DNA from: Natronobacillus azotifigens
Lineage (GTDB): Bacteria; Bacillota; Bacilli; Bacillales; Amphibacillaceae
Assembly (NCBI RefSeq): GCF_026805325.1
Contig: NZ_JAPRAT010000022.1
Coordinates: 1-64,000 of the forward strand
Length of the DNA: 64,000 nt
Direction of reading: 5' to 3'
Below the pieces are notes generated by a model. It ran no database searches. It had not been told where the DNA came from and saw only the letters and a program-made list of their open reading frames with translations. A program made the translations under genes and the position numbers. Positions 43,924-53,068 of this stretch are shown here, piece after piece; positions within the stretch are counted from its first letter, which is position 1, and each line of letters begins with the position of its first letter.

Positions 43924-45294
43924 TTACTCACCTCTTGCTCTATTTGCTTGCTGTATTGCTGCATTAATTTGATCGACAACATCTTGATAAGCTTGATCAA
44001 CATCGCCACCGTGAAACACTGTCTCCAAAGCTGTTTCTGTGATTCTTCGAGCTTCTGGAATCATATCCATTAAAGCACCTTCTGTCGCATACGATGGCGT
44101 GGTAGATTGTAATTGATCCACAGTTACTTTTAGCTGAGGTAATACTTGATAAGCATCTAGTACGACCTGTTCTTCGTATGCCTCAGGGTTAATGGCAAAA
44201 TATCCTGTTCCTACATGCCACTGCGCTTGGATCTCTGGTGTTTGTAAATATTTCATAAATTCCCATGCCGCTTGTTGTTCATGCTCATCTACTCCACTCA
44301 TCATCCAGAGACTTGCACCACCAATCACAACACCTGCACGTTCAATATTTTCCGGATATGGAATAAATCCAACTCCCACTTCAAACGGTGCATTATCAAT
44401 CACATTTTTTACATTGGCAGATGATGCCATGAACATCGCAACATCACCTGAAAGAAAACCTGAAATCATGTTATCTCCACTAGTTCCGTAATTAGCAAAC
44501 GTTTGATCCTCAATCATTCGTTCTACCCATTGAAAAACGGATTTCCCTTGTTCCTCGGTAAAACCAACTTCTGTTGGAGTAGCTGTTCTACCGTTATCAT
44601 TATTCATCAATAAAGCACCTTGATTTGCTAATAACTGTTCATATAACCAACCATAAGCTAATAATGAAAAACCCTTCATATCCGGGTTTGCATCGACAAT
44701 AGCTTTGCTTGCTTTCTCTACTTCTTCAAATGTTGTAGGGGCTGTATCCGGGTCTAATCCTGCATTTACAAAAGCTTCTTTGTTGTAATACATGACAGGT
44801 GTAGAAGAATTAAATGGCATCGAATAAAATTGATCATCTATCTTATAGTAATTAACAATATTCTCCTCTAATTTACTCATATCATAATTATCTTGATCAA
44901 TAAAAGTTTGGATAGGTTCAATTGCTCCACTATTAATCATTGATTTTGTACCAATTTCAAAAACTTGCATCATCGTTGGTGCGTTGTCTGTCCCTGCAAT
45001 ACTATGAAACTTCGTTAATGCCTCATCATATGTACCTTGATATTCGGCATTTACATAGATCTCATCTTGTGCTGCATTAAAATGATTAACCAACTCTTCT
45101 AAGGCTTCTTCTAGCGCACCACCCATCGCATGCCAAAACGTTACCACTACCGGTTCATTATCCTCTGTTAGATCTTGCGCATCCGTCTGCGTGGCATCGT
45201 TCTCGTTCTGAACTGGGCTTGCGTCACCTTCTTCACAACCAACAATCATTAGTAAGAAAACAAACATACCAATAAATAATATTCCTTTTTTCAT
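43924..45294 (-). CDS. ugpB: Glycerol-3-phosphate/glycerophosphodiester-binding lipoprotein
   Basis: UgpB-like lipoprotein of 456 residues. Lipobox LMIVGC places the lipidated Cys near residue 20; an acidic linker follows. VTFWHAMGGALEEALEELV, GTYDEALTKF, GVGFIPYPE, GGASLWMMSG and EFMKYLQTPEIQAQWHVGTG are the binding-protein segments that mark the UgpB group. It delivers substrate to UgpA-UgpE-UgpC, coded upstream. A repeat element (copy I) sits between ugpE and ugpB, which may cap or tune the message. Confidence 0.88.
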   Translation of the reverse strand: MKKGILFIGMFVFLLMIVGCEEGDASPVQNENDATQTDAQDLTEDNEPVVVTFWHAMGGALEEALEELVNHFNAAQDEIYVNAEYQGTYDEALTKFHSIAGTDNAPTMMQVFEIGTKSMINSGAIEPIQTFIDQDNYDMSKLEENIVNYYKIDDQFYSMPFNSSTPVMYYNKEAFVNAGLDPDTAPTTFEEVEKASKAIVDANPDMKGFSLLAYGWLYEQLLANQGALLMNNDNGRTATPTEVGFTEEQGKSVFQWVERMIEDQTFANYGTSGDNMISGFLSGDVAMFMASSANVKNVIDNAPFEVGVGFIPYPENIERAGVVIGGASLWMMSGVDEHEQQAAWEFMKYLQTPEIQAQWHVGTGYFAINPEAYEEQVVLDAYQVLPQLKVTVDQLQSTTPSYATEGALMDMIPEARRITETALETVFHGGDVDQAYQDVVDQINAAIQQANRARGE

Positions 45295-45327
45295 TCGTAT
45301 CGCTCCTTGTTTTGTATAGTTAAGAAC

Positions 45328-45509
45328 ATAAAGTGAAACTTCAATCAGTGAGGGTTTTTAGGTATTCCCCCACTGATTGTTAGCCCTAAAGGATGACCTA
45401 AAGGCCCTTGAACCATTCGAAGTGCTAGCGTCCGTTACTCCCACTTAAACAACTTGTGATTCTCCTTGTTTTGAAGTGGGAGTCTTACGAACGATTGCTC
45501 CGGGATAAA
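45328..45509 (+). repeat. Two-hairpin element, full length (copy I)
   Basis: One of the best copies: ATAAA borders at 45328 and 45505, first hairpin TCAATCAGTGAGGG/CCCACTGATTG, linker GTTAGCCCTAAAGGATGACC, and second hairpin CTCCCACTTAAACAACTT with GTTTTGAAGTGGGAGTC. Inserted between two genes of the Ugp operon. Confidence 0.92.
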
Positions 45510-45534
45510 TGGAACCAGCAATTCGTTATGGACT

Positions 45535-46353
45535 TTATTTTAAAGCACCTTCGGCTAATCCTTGCTGTAATTTCTTTTGCCCGACAAACAATAAGATCAA
45601 TGTTGGTATAACAACGATAATTGCACCTGCCATAATTACCCCCCATTCATTTAATTGTTCTTGCGATTGCAGCTGTCGCAATCCTATTTGTACCGTTCGA
45701 TATTCATTATCTGTTGTTGCTAACAATGGCCATAAATACATATTCCAAGAAGTTAAAAAACCATAAACCCCTAATGTCACCAAACTTGTTCTAGCGACGG
45801 GAAGAACTACTGTTAAGTAAAACTTAAGGTCGCCCATACCAGCGATTTCACTCGCCTCTTTCAATTCTTTTGGTATCTGTTTGAAATTTTGACGTAACAA
45901 AAAGGTTCCAAATGCCATAGCAAAAAAAGGAATAGAAAGTCCTTGGTAACTATCGATCCATCCCAAATCACGGATGGTTTGAAAATTTGGAATAATTAAC
46001 GCCTCAAATGGCACCATCATCGTTGCGATAAAGAGAAAGAACAAGACATCTCGACCTTTAAATTCAATAAAAACAAAAGCATATGCTGCTAAACTAGCTA
46101 AGGCTAATTGCCCCAGCATAATAGCAATGGAAACAACAAAACTATTAAACATATATTTTAACAATGGAAATCTTTGAAATACATGAAAATAATTTTCAAA
46201 GCTAATTGAAGTTGGAATAATCTTTCCTGTCATAATATCTTGATTGGTCATAAAACTCATAGAGAAAGCAATAATTGTAGGTGCAAATAAAAATAATGCA
46301 GAAACAACCAATAAGCAATATAAAATCACTTTACGTCGAAGGGACATTGTCAT
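45535..46353 (-). CDS. ugpE: Ugp-type ABC transporter permease E
   Basis: Inner-membrane permease of 272 residues, six helices, MalG/UgpE family. The EAA loop, which contacts the ATPase, reads ELKEASEIAGMGDLKFYLTV. Starts within a 4-bp overlap of ugpA. It forms the heterodimeric channel with UgpA. Confidence 0.88.
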   Translation of the reverse strand: MTMSLRRKVILYCLLVVSALFLFAPTIIAFSMSFMTNQDIMTGKIIPTSISFENYFHVFQRFPLLKYMFNSFVVSIAIMLGQLALASLAAYAFVFIEFKGRDVLFFLFIATMMVPFEALIIPNFQTIRDLGWIDSYQGLSIPFFAMAFGTFLLRQNFKQIPKELKEASEIAGMGDLKFYLTVVLPVARTSLVTLGVYGFLTSWNMYLWPLLATTDNEYRTVQIGLRQLQSQEQLNEWGVIMAGAIIVVIPTLILLFVGQKKLQQGLAEGALK

Positions 46354-47288
46354 TGATAATGCACCTTCCTTTCACCTAGCTTAAATTGAATCAGCGTTAT
46401 TATTAAAATAATGATAAACAAGACAATTGCTTGTGCACTAGCAGGTCCGTATTGATAATTCATAAATGCTTCTCGATAAATAGAGTAAACAAGTAAATTG
46501 GTCTGATTTTGCGGACCTCCACGTGTTAACATATCAATTTGGCCAAATGTTTGAAAGGCGTTAATCAAGGCTACTGTGATTACAAAAAATAGTGTTGGTG
46601 ATAGCATTGGCAAGGTAATTCGACGTAGTTGATAGAAATACCCCGCTCCGTCTATATCTGCACTTTCATATAAATAACGATCAATAGATTGCAGACCACC
46701 GAGTAATATCAAGAAAGTAAAACCTATGTTCATCCAAATCGTTGAAATAGATACAGACAACAATGCCCACTTAGGGTCTGTTAACCAACCAATCGCATCA
46801 ACACCTACATAAGAAAGAATTTGATTTAGCCACCCCATCGTAGGGTGAAACAAAAACATCCAAAATACAGAAGCTGCCGCTACTGATATCCCCATTGTGG
46901 AAGAAAACATGGTACGAAAAAAACCAATCCCCTTTAACTTCTCATTGGCAATAATAGCTAGAAACAAACTAATAATAATCGCACCTGGTACTGTATAAAG
47001 CACAAATAAAAAAGTAGATTGTAAACTATTTCTAAATATAGGGGAAGTGAATATATTAATATAATTTTCAAATCCGACAAACACGGTAGGAACGCCTGTA
47101 TTATTCGTTAAAAAAAAGCTTAAGTAAATAGATCTTGCCAACGGGTAGAATAAAAATATACTAAAAAGGATAATAGAAGGTGCTAAAAACAACATGCCTT
47201 TTAACCATCGTAAGATTTTTTGTTTCTTTAACGTATTCTTTAGTTCTAGTGTTTCTAAGTGATCATGTGGAATGGCTAGTTGATTCAT
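46350..47288 (-). CDS. ugpA: Ugp-type ABC transporter permease A
   Basis: Permease of 312 residues with six helices, MalF/UgpA family. The N-terminal helix is at about 30-50, and the EAA loop reads YLYESADIDGAGYFYQLRRI. SFFLTNNTGVPTVFVGFENY and the MLTRGGPQNQT stretch are typical. Overlaps ugpC and ugpE by 4 bp each, so the three are translationally coupled. Confidence 0.88.
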   Translation of the reverse strand: MNQLAIPHDHLETLELKNTLKKQKILRWLKGMLFLAPSIILFSIFLFYPLARSIYLSFFLTNNTGVPTVFVGFENYINIFTSPIFRNSLQSTFLFVLYTVPGAIIISLFLAIIANEKLKGIGFFRTMFSSTMGISVAAASVFWMFLFHPTMGWLNQILSYVGVDAIGWLTDPKWALLSVSISTIWMNIGFTFLILLGGLQSIDRYLYESADIDGAGYFYQLRRITLPMLSPTLFFVITVALINAFQTFGQIDMLTRGGPQNQTNLLVYSIYREAFMNYQYGPASAQAIVLFIIILIITLIQFKLGERKVHYQ

Positions 47289-48403
47289 AGTGCTATCCCT
47301 TCTCTCTCTTTCTCCTGTTCAGCAGCTTTAAGTAAGTCTCCAGTATTTGTATCATAGAAATGTATATTTTCCATCGATATAGAAACAGGGACATAATCTC
47401 CTACAGAAACTAACCATTGACCAAGCCATTTTGCTGTCCATAACACGTTTCCAATTTCAAAGGTGATCAATGTCTCATTACCCAGTTGTTCTACGTTGAC
47501 GACTTCTAATTGATGTGTTGCATGCTCCTCTGTTGTTTGCTTGATATGTTCTGCGCGTATCCCAACAGTAAACTTTCTTTCCTTTAACCATCCTGTAACA
47601 GTTGTTATATCAGCAGAAATACGTAAAGTATCTTCAATTACGATTTGATGATTTTCTATATACGCACTTCCAATGTTCATCTTCGGTGATCCAATAAACG
47701 AAGCTACAAATAAATTCGTAGGCGCATTATTTAATTCAATCGGTTCTCCTACTTGTTGAATCACACCATCATTAAGCACCATAATACGATCTCCCATTGT
47801 CATAGCTTCTACTTGATCATGAGTCACATATATCATTGTCAAATCTAACTTTTTTTGTATTCTTTTGATTTCCATTCGCATCTGTGCTCGAAGTTTTGCA
47901 TCTAAATTAGACAGTGGTTCATCCATCAAACACAAGGGTGACTCACTTACTATCGACCTTGCTAAAGCTACGCGTTGTCTTTGTCCGCCAGACAATTCTT
48001 TTGGCTTTCGTTTTAAAAAATCGGATAATCCGAGCATCTCTGTTGTTTGCATCAGTCTACGCTTTTGCTCGTCTTCTGCTATTTTTTTTGCACGTAAACC
48101 GAACAATATATTTTGCTCCACGTTTAGGTGCGGATACAGGGCGTAATTTTGAAAGACCATAGATAAATCTCTATCTTTAGGCGGCAAATGATTTACAAGT
48201 TTACCATTAAACTTCAACTTACCATCTGTTATTGCTTCTAGCCCTGCAATCATCCGCAATAATGTACTCTTTCCAGAACCAGATGGCCCAACAAGGACAA
48301 AGAATTCACCTTTTTCAATGGTAAGGTTAATTTCTTTTAAAACATGTTGTTCTTGGTCATAGGATTTTGAGATATTAATCAATTCAACTGGTTTCAAAGT
48401 CAT
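47285..48403 (-). CDS. ugpC: Ugp/Msm-type ABC transporter ATPase
   Basis: ATPase subunit that powers UgpAE. Walker A VGPSGSGKSTLL, Q-loop MVFQNYALYPHL, signature LSGGQRQRVALARSIV, Walker B LMDEPLSNLDAKLR and switch His VTHDQVEAMT. A C-terminal TOBE-type regulatory region of about 130 residues follows. The start is taken as ATG 48403; TTG 48397, better spaced from AAGGGGG, is an alternative. The longer frame to 48472 lacks a ribosome site. First gene of ugpC-A-E-B-GDPD; phosphate (PhoP) control is common for such operons but I see no clear Pho box. Confidence 0.88.
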   Translation of the reverse strand: MTLKPVELINISKSYDQEQHVLKEINLTIEKGEFFVLVGPSGSGKSTLLRMIAGLEAITDGKLKFNGKLVNHLPPKDRDLSMVFQNYALYPHLNVEQNILFGLRAKKIAEDEQKRRLMQTTEMLGLSDFLKRKPKELSGGQRQRVALARSIVSESPLCLMDEPLSNLDAKLRAQMRMEIKRIQKKLDLTMIYVTHDQVEAMTMGDRIMVLNDGVIQQVGEPIELNNAPTNLFVASFIGSPKMNIGSAYIENHQIVIEDTLRISADITTVTGWLKERKFTVGIRAEHIKQTTEEHATHQLEVVNVEQLGNETLITFEIGNVLWTAKWLGQWLVSVGDYVPVSISMENIHFYDTNTGDLLKAAEQEKEREGIAL

Positions 48404-48836
48404 TCCCCCTTCTGTTGTCTTCTTCAAAAACACCTTAACATAAACAAGCAACACGGTTACTGTTTTTACCATTAATTAACGAATTATTTACACCAGCTAT
48501 GTATTCTATTGATATTGTTAATAATCTTTTTTTCTTTGCAAAATTACTATCAACAACAATGCCCTTGTATATTAGGATATCCCGGATAACTTCGACAAAT
48601 ATTGCCCAGGAAATAAATCGTAAATTCAATAATTGTGCCTTCACAAAGTCGACGAATTATATGTAAGCAGGAAAGGAGGAGTAGTTGAGAATCAGAGTGT
48701 AGGTTTTTTTCAGTAATTTTTCATTCGAAAAGATGACTTAGAAGAACCTTCACAGTGTAAGTTTCACCTCCATTAGGAGTGCTAGAATTCATCAGTTAGT
48801 ATTACTTGCTCTAACAACAGTTGCATGCAAAATAAA
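48404..48836. other. Promoter region of the Ugp operon, no gene seen
   Basis: Contains a Spo0A-like TTCGACA at 48591-48597 and a fragment like the repeat element's middle (AGGAGTGCTAG near 48776). A 69-codon minus-strand frame at 48435-48644 overlaps the ATPase region and has no ribosome site. Confidence 0.4.
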
Positions 48837-48876
48837 GAGACTTCAGTTATCATTTTCTAAACTGAAGTCTCTTTTT
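48837..48876. terminator. Terminator of the DUF2680 gene
   Basis: AGAGACTTCAGTT and AACTGAAGTCTCT form a perfect 13-bp stem with T-rich sequence on either strand. Confidence 0.88.
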
Positions 48877-48878
48877 TA

Positions 48879-49205
48879 CTATTCTTGATTATTAGTTTTC
48901 TTCTTTTTATCCCATTTCGGGATATATCCATCTGCTTCTAGTTTTTCTGCAAATTGATCGATATGTTCTTTCATTTTATCCGCATCTTTTTTGGATAAGA
49001 CGCCAAATTCCTGATACTTTTCAATAATACCTTTTCTTTGATTAAATAAATCTTCGTACATTATTTTCAATTCTCGTGTCTGCTGTTCAGTTAGTTCTAC
49101 ATCTTTGAACTCGGGTTGATCATGTCCTCTTCCTGCCTCGGCTGTTGTTACCCCAATGATCGTGAGCATTAACACAATTGCAAAGGATAGTAGCTTTTTT
49201 TTCAT
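48879..49205 (-). CDS. Secreted DUF2680 (YckD-like) protein
   Basis: A 108-residue exported protein. The signal peptide is residues 1-24 (LLSFAIVLMLTIIGVTTAEA), then a DUF2680 domain: DVELTEQQTRELKIMYEDL, RKGIIEKYQEFGVLSKKDAD, LEADGYIPKW. The same arrangement occurs in Bacillus YckD; function unknown. GGGAGG supports ATG 49205 over a start five codons upstream. Monocistronic. Confidence 0.85.
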   Translation of the reverse strand: MKKKLLSFAIVLMLTIIGVTTAEAGRGHDQPEFKDVELTEQQTRELKIMYEDLFNQRKGIIEKYQEFGVLSKKDADKMKEHIDQFAEKLEADGYIPKWDKKKKTNNQE

Positions 49206-49306
49206 TTTTATGCCTCCCAAATTTTCACTAGTTATCGCTTTTATCCTTTTCCAAAAGTGAAAGATTATGCACGGGAAGCCACGTTTTTATCAAAATACAT
49301 TTCTAA

Positions 49307-49488
49307 TAAAATGAAACTTCAATCAGCGATGATTTTTAGGTATTCCCCACTGATTGTTAGCCCTAAAGGATGCCCCCTAAAGACCCTTGAACCATACGGG
49401 GTGCTAGCGTCCATTACTCCCACTTAAACAACTTGATATTCTCCTTGTTTTGAAGTGGAAGCTCTGCGGACGGTTGCTCCGGGATAAA
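49307..49488 (+). repeat. Two-hairpin element, full length (copy J)
   Basis: Bounded by ATAAA at 49307 and 49484; CTTCAATCAGCGATGATTTT weakens the first hairpin, while CGTCCATTACTCCCACTT and GTTTTGAAGTGGAAGCTC keep most of the second. It separates the DUF2680 and lipoprotein genes. Confidence 0.9.
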
Positions 49489-49494
49489 AATTTA

Positions 49495-50151
49495 TTACAG
49501 GTCCTCTAAATATTCACTTGGCAACTGATCTTGTGAAATCATTTCCTCCACTCTTGTTGCCCAAATATCCGTATCATCGACAACAGAAAAAACATCACCA
49601 TTTATATCCGGTTCTCCGTTTTCCATTAACCATATGCTTTTTGTTGTGTAACTAGCGAAAATTTTCCATTCTTCATCTTCTTTTACAACAAAATGCAATG
49701 CATTTGTATCACTTTGATAGTTATTAAACTCATCAAACTCTGCCGTTCTAATTTGTTGTGTTATATCCACCACTGCTTCGTCTTCCTTCGAATAGATTAC
49801 TGAACCTCCATCGAAAGTAAATGTTAAATGAAGCTCTTCATACATATCAAACGTTGCGTGAATCAATTCGATCATTTCTTCTGTCTGATCGTCTGCAACT
49901 AATTGCCTTACATACTCATCAACATTACGGTTATTTGCAGCCACTAGGTTTTGCTGAATCAAAGATAAGATTTCCTGTTCAAAAACGATCGGAACATCAT
50001 ATTGATTTCGTTCCATATCAGTAAACTCATTCTTTCCTTCATCATTAAAACCAGTAACCTCTACTTCATCATTAACGGAACTGCTCGTCCCACATCCTGC
50101 TAGAGTGAACATTATCCCCAACAAAAAAATGAAAATCTGTATCTTTTTCAT
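49495..50151 (-). CDS. Lipoprotein with NTF2-like domain, unknown function
   Basis: A 218-residue lipoprotein: signal with lipobox TLAGC, Cys at about 20, then an acidic spacer. Residues 60-175 have an NTF2-like pattern (LVAANNRNVDEYVRQLVADD, ELHLTFTFDGGSVIYSKEDE, HFVVKEDEEWKIFASYT) as in several Bacillus lipoproteins. Not further recognised. Stop codon lies only six bases from repeat copy J. Upstream is a long hairpin at 50200. Confidence 0.75.
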   Translation of the reverse strand: MKKIQIFIFLLGIMFTLAGCGTSSSVNDEVEVTGFNDEGKNEFTDMERNQYDVPIVFEQEILSLIQQNLVAANNRNVDEYVRQLVADDQTEEMIELIHATFDMYEELHLTFTFDGGSVIYSKEDEAVVDITQQIRTAEFDEFNNYQSDTNALHFVVKEDEEWKIFASYTTKSIWLMENGEPDINGDVFSVVDDTDIWATRVEEMISQDQLPSEYLEDL

Positions 50152-50199
50152 TTAACTCTCCCCCATCACTGTATATAAAGACAAGCTATTATACCACGA

Positions 50200-50256
50200 G
50201 ACGGGTGCCTGTCACCACCCGAATTTTGTCGAAATTTAGTGGTGTCAGGTCCTGTC
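50200..50256. repeat. GGTGCCTGTCACC-type inverted repeat
   Basis: GACGGGTGCCTGTCACCAC and GTGGTGTCAGGTCCTGTC form a long imperfect hairpin next to the Mn catalase stop codon. A related half, GACGGGTGACAGGCAC, lies at about 51212-51227 on the other side of that gene. Such sequences are frequent in Bacillaceae intergenic DNA. A Spo0A-like TGTCGAA lies in the loop at 50227. Confidence 0.6.
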
Positions 50257-50259
50257 TTA

Positions 50260-51108
50260 CTATGCTCGATGCGGTGGTACATGTGGGGACATCGAAGGCA
50301 TCGTATTATGAAGTAGGGGAGGAGCAGGTTGTAATTTAGGGATACCACCAAACGGAGTTGGGTTGTGATAATACTTAAATTCACCTAAACCATCCATACT
50401 TCTTCCTGACGCCCATCTTCCTTTTTTACTTGCTGTTCCTCCGGAAAGATCATAGAAATCATAAGCAACCTCACTTTTTTCCAGAGCACGTGGAAATGTA
50501 CTTGGTACAACAATATTCTCCTTTTCCTCTAATTCACAGATCGCTGCATACCATTGATTTTGGTGCATTGTATCCCGGGCGATAAGAAAAGAGAGCATGT
50601 CTTTGACACCCGGATCTGTCGTCATCTCGTACAATCGCACTGCTTGTAAACGTCCCTGTGATTCATAAGTTAAATTCAATCGAAAATCTGCTAATAAATT
50701 TCCGCTTGCATTAATATAACTTGCCGACCATGGATTACCGACACTATCTGCTGGCATCGCACCTAGTCCACTAACAATCGCGTGCTGTGGGTTCATCCCA
50801 CCTAACACCGCTCCAATAACAGGATCTTTCGCCGCTAACTCTTGATCGCCCACTGGAGCATTATCCAATAGTCGAGCAATCATCGTTGCAAGCATCTCTA
50901 CGTGCGCAAACTCCTCTGTTCCAGTTGCCATCAATAAATCTCGATATTTTTCCTCCCCACGGAAATTCCAACCTTGAAAAAGATATTGTAGTGCAACAGA
51001 GATCTCCCCGAATTGTCCTCCCAGAATTTCTTGTAATTTTTTCGCATAAACTGCATCTGGCCTTGCAGGTTTTGCATTATACTGCATTTGATCCGTATGA
51101 TAAAACAT
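50260..51108 (-). CDS. Manganese catalase
   Basis: Di-manganese catalase (YdbD/CotJC type) that disproportionates hydrogen peroxide. Metal ligands are visible in a four-helix pattern: FGEISVALQYLFQGWNF (Glu), TEEFAHVEMLATMI (Glu and His), LTYESQGRLQAVRLYEMT (Glu) and IARDTMHQNQWYAAI (His). 282 residues, a normal length, with a Pro/His-rich tail (MPSMSPHVPPH). AGGGAG eight bases upstream supports ATG 51108. Family members are stress or spore-coat proteins. Confidence 0.94.
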   Translation of the reverse strand: MFYHTDQMQYNAKPARPDAVYAKKLQEILGGQFGEISVALQYLFQGWNFRGEEKYRDLLMATGTEEFAHVEMLATMIARLLDNAPVGDQELAAKDPVIGAVLGGMNPQHAIVSGLGAMPADSVGNPWSASYINASGNLLADFRLNLTYESQGRLQAVRLYEMTTDPGVKDMLSFLIARDTMHQNQWYAAICELEEKENIVVPSTFPRALEKSEVAYDFYDLSGGTASKKGRWASGRSMDGLGEFKYYHNPTPFGGIPKLQPAPPLLHNTMPSMSPHVPPHRA

Positions 51109-51308
51109 CACATTCATCTCCCTGTATCTTCTATTTATAAATAACCTTAATACTTTATTCGCCTATAATAGAAAAGGTGATTTATTAATCATTTGTAAGT
51201 AAAGAAAATTCGACGGGTGACAGGCACTGAAAAGGCGCCGATGATTGAATATTCTGATTATATAAGATATGATGTTAAAGGGTAAATAATCTATTAGGGA
51301 GGGGTTTT

Positions 51309-51419
51309 ATGGAAGAGTTTGCTTTGACAGGCGCAACCTGGTTTTGGTTATTCGTACCAATGCCACTTTTCATTATTTTATCTGCTATATCATTATTTAT
51401 ACGAAGGAGTGAGAAGTAA
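51309..51419 (+). CDS. 36-residue membrane microprotein preceding putP
   Basis: An ATG after GGGAGGGG opens a 36-codon frame ending two bases before the putP start. The peptide begins MEEFALTGATWFWLFVP and has one helix (about 11-30, PLFIILSAISLFI) with a basic end RRSEK. Its position, ribosome site and single helix match the small accessory subunits known beside other sodium-coupled symporters. It is probably co-translated with and bound to PutP (inference). Confidence 0.75.
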   Translation: MEEFALTGATWFWLFVPMPLFIILSAISLFIRRSEK

Positions 51420-51421
51420 CC

Positions 51422-52951
51422 ATGTCTAACGTTACACTGATCACGTTTATTGTTTATCTACTTGGACTATTATTTATTGGCATTATCTCTTATCGTTTGA
51501 CTAGCAATCTATCGGATTACGTGCTAGGAGGAAGGAAGCTAGGACCTGGAGTTACCGCGCTAAGCGCAGGGGCATCTGATATGAGTAGTTGGCTTTTACT
51601 CGGTTTACCAGGTGTAATTTATGCTTCTGGTTTAGCAGAAGCATGGATTGCAGTTGGACTTTCTTTTGGTGCCTATTTAAATTGGCAATTTGTTGCAAAA
51701 CGTTTACGTGTCTATACGGAAGTTGCTAACAATTCCATTACGATTCCTGATTTTTTAGAAAATCGTTTTCGTGACAAATCACACGTATTACGCATTATCT
51801 CTGCTCTTGTTATTTTACTCTTTTTCACATTTTACACATCAGCAGGAATGGTAGGAGGAGCAAAATTATTTGAAGCTTCCTTTGGCCTTACATACAGTGA
51901 AGCGCTTTGGACTGGAGCTATCGTTATTGTATCTTACACGTTTTTAGGAGGGTTTCTAGCAGTTAGTTGGACGGATTTCATTCAAGGAATTCTGATGTTT
52001 TTAGCCTTGATTATTGTTCCCATTCGAGCGATTTTAATTACCGGTGGTTGGGAGGCAACAATAGACGCGGTTGGTAATATATCTCCTGATCATATAAATA
52101 TGCTCGCCGGAGTTGGAGTAATTGGGATTATTTCCTCCTTAGCTTGGGGGCTCGGTTATTTTGGGCAACCACATATTCTTACACGTTTTATGGCATTACG
52201 CTCCGCACAAGATGTTCCGAAAGCCCGTTTCATTGGAATGACATGGATGATTCTTGGTCTATACGGGGCAATATTTGTTGGTCTTTCAGGACTAGCTTTT
52301 ATCAGTACCCAAGATATTGGCATATTGTCTGATTTCGGTATACAAGTGACGACTAACGATGCTGGAATTCAAATGCTTGCTGATCCGGAGAAAATCTTTA
52401 TTGCTTTTTCACAGGTTCTATTTGATCCAGTTATTGCAGGAATTTTGTTAGCGGCTATTTTATCTGCGATTATGAGTACAATTGATTCACAGCTGCTCGT
52501 TTCTTCATCGGCTGTTGCAGAAGATTTTTATAAAGCTATTTTTCGTAAACACGCAACTCAAAAAGAGCTAGTATGGGTAAGTCGGGTTGCTGTTATTACC
52601 ATTGCATTAATTGCAACACTTTTAGCAACCAATCCAGAAAATTCTGTTTTGGATCTTGTTAGTTATGCATGGGCTGGTTTTGGTGGTGCGTTTGGTCCAA
52701 TACTTATTCTCTCTTTATTCTGGAAAAAAATCACACGAAATGGTGCATTAGCAGGAATTATTGTTGGAGCAATAACAGTGATCATTTGGGGCGATTTTTC
52801 AACTGCAGAGATGGCCGAGATATTCGGTATGTACGAAATTGTTCCGGCTTTCTTCCTCAACTTCATTGTTGCAATCTTGGTTAGCCAGTTCGGTGCAAAG
52901 CCTAACAACTCTATTCAAACAGAGTTTAATGAAGTGATACGAAAATTATAA
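51422..52951 (+). CDS. putP: Sodium/proline symporter
   Basis: Sodium:solute symporter of 509 residues, about 13 helices, for proline uptake as nutrient or osmoprotectant. Typical segments are DYVLGGRKLGPGVTALSAGA followed by SDMSSWLLLGLPG, FFTFYTSAGMVGGAKLFE, GYFGQPHILTRFMALRS and SAIMSTIDSQLLVSSSAVAE. The start follows GAAGTAACC, with ribosome-site GGAGTGAG within the end of the upstream microprotein gene. The stop codon overlaps repeat copy K. Confidence 0.93.
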   Translation: MSNVTLITFIVYLLGLLFIGIISYRLTSNLSDYVLGGRKLGPGVTALSAGASDMSSWLLLGLPGVIYASGLAEAWIAVGLSFGAYLNWQFVAKRLRVYTEVANNSITIPDFLENRFRDKSHVLRIISALVILLFFTFYTSAGMVGGAKLFEASFGLTYSEALWTGAIVIVSYTFLGGFLAVSWTDFIQGILMFLALIIVPIRAILITGGWEATIDAVGNISPDHINMLAGVGVIGIISSLAWGLGYFGQPHILTRFMALRSAQDVPKARFIGMTWMILGLYGAIFVGLSGLAFISTQDIGILSDFGIQVTTNDAGIQMLADPEKIFIAFSQVLFDPVIAGILLAAILSAIMSTIDSQLLVSSSAVAEDFYKAIFRKHATQKELVWVSRVAVITIALIATLLATNPENSVLDLVSYAWAGFGGAFGPILILSLFWKKITRNGALAGIIVGAITVIIWGDFSTAEMAEIFGMYEIVPAFFLNFIVAILVSQFGAKPNNSIQTEFNEVIRKL

Positions 52952-53068
52952 AGTAAAACTTAACCATTCGGAATGGAAAAGAAACCACGATTTACTATCA
53001 TTTAAGCTATTTTTATTTTTCTTGTTATCTTGAAATGGGAGTCTTACGTAAGGTTGCTCCGGGATAAA
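52948..53068 (+). repeat. Two-hairpin element lacking its first hairpin (copy K)
   Basis: ATAAA at 52948 overlaps the putP TAA stop. The first hairpin is deleted (GTAAAACTTAACCATTCGG), while CTTGAAATGGGAGTCTTACG and TTGCTCCGGGATAAA are kept. Its right ATAAA (53064-53068) is also the left ATAAA of copy L. Confidence 0.8.

Noticed and set aside
48435-48644. 69-codon minus-strand frame upstream of the Ugp ATPase
   Set aside because: It overlaps the upstream part of the ATPase frame, has no ribosome site and shows no family pattern.
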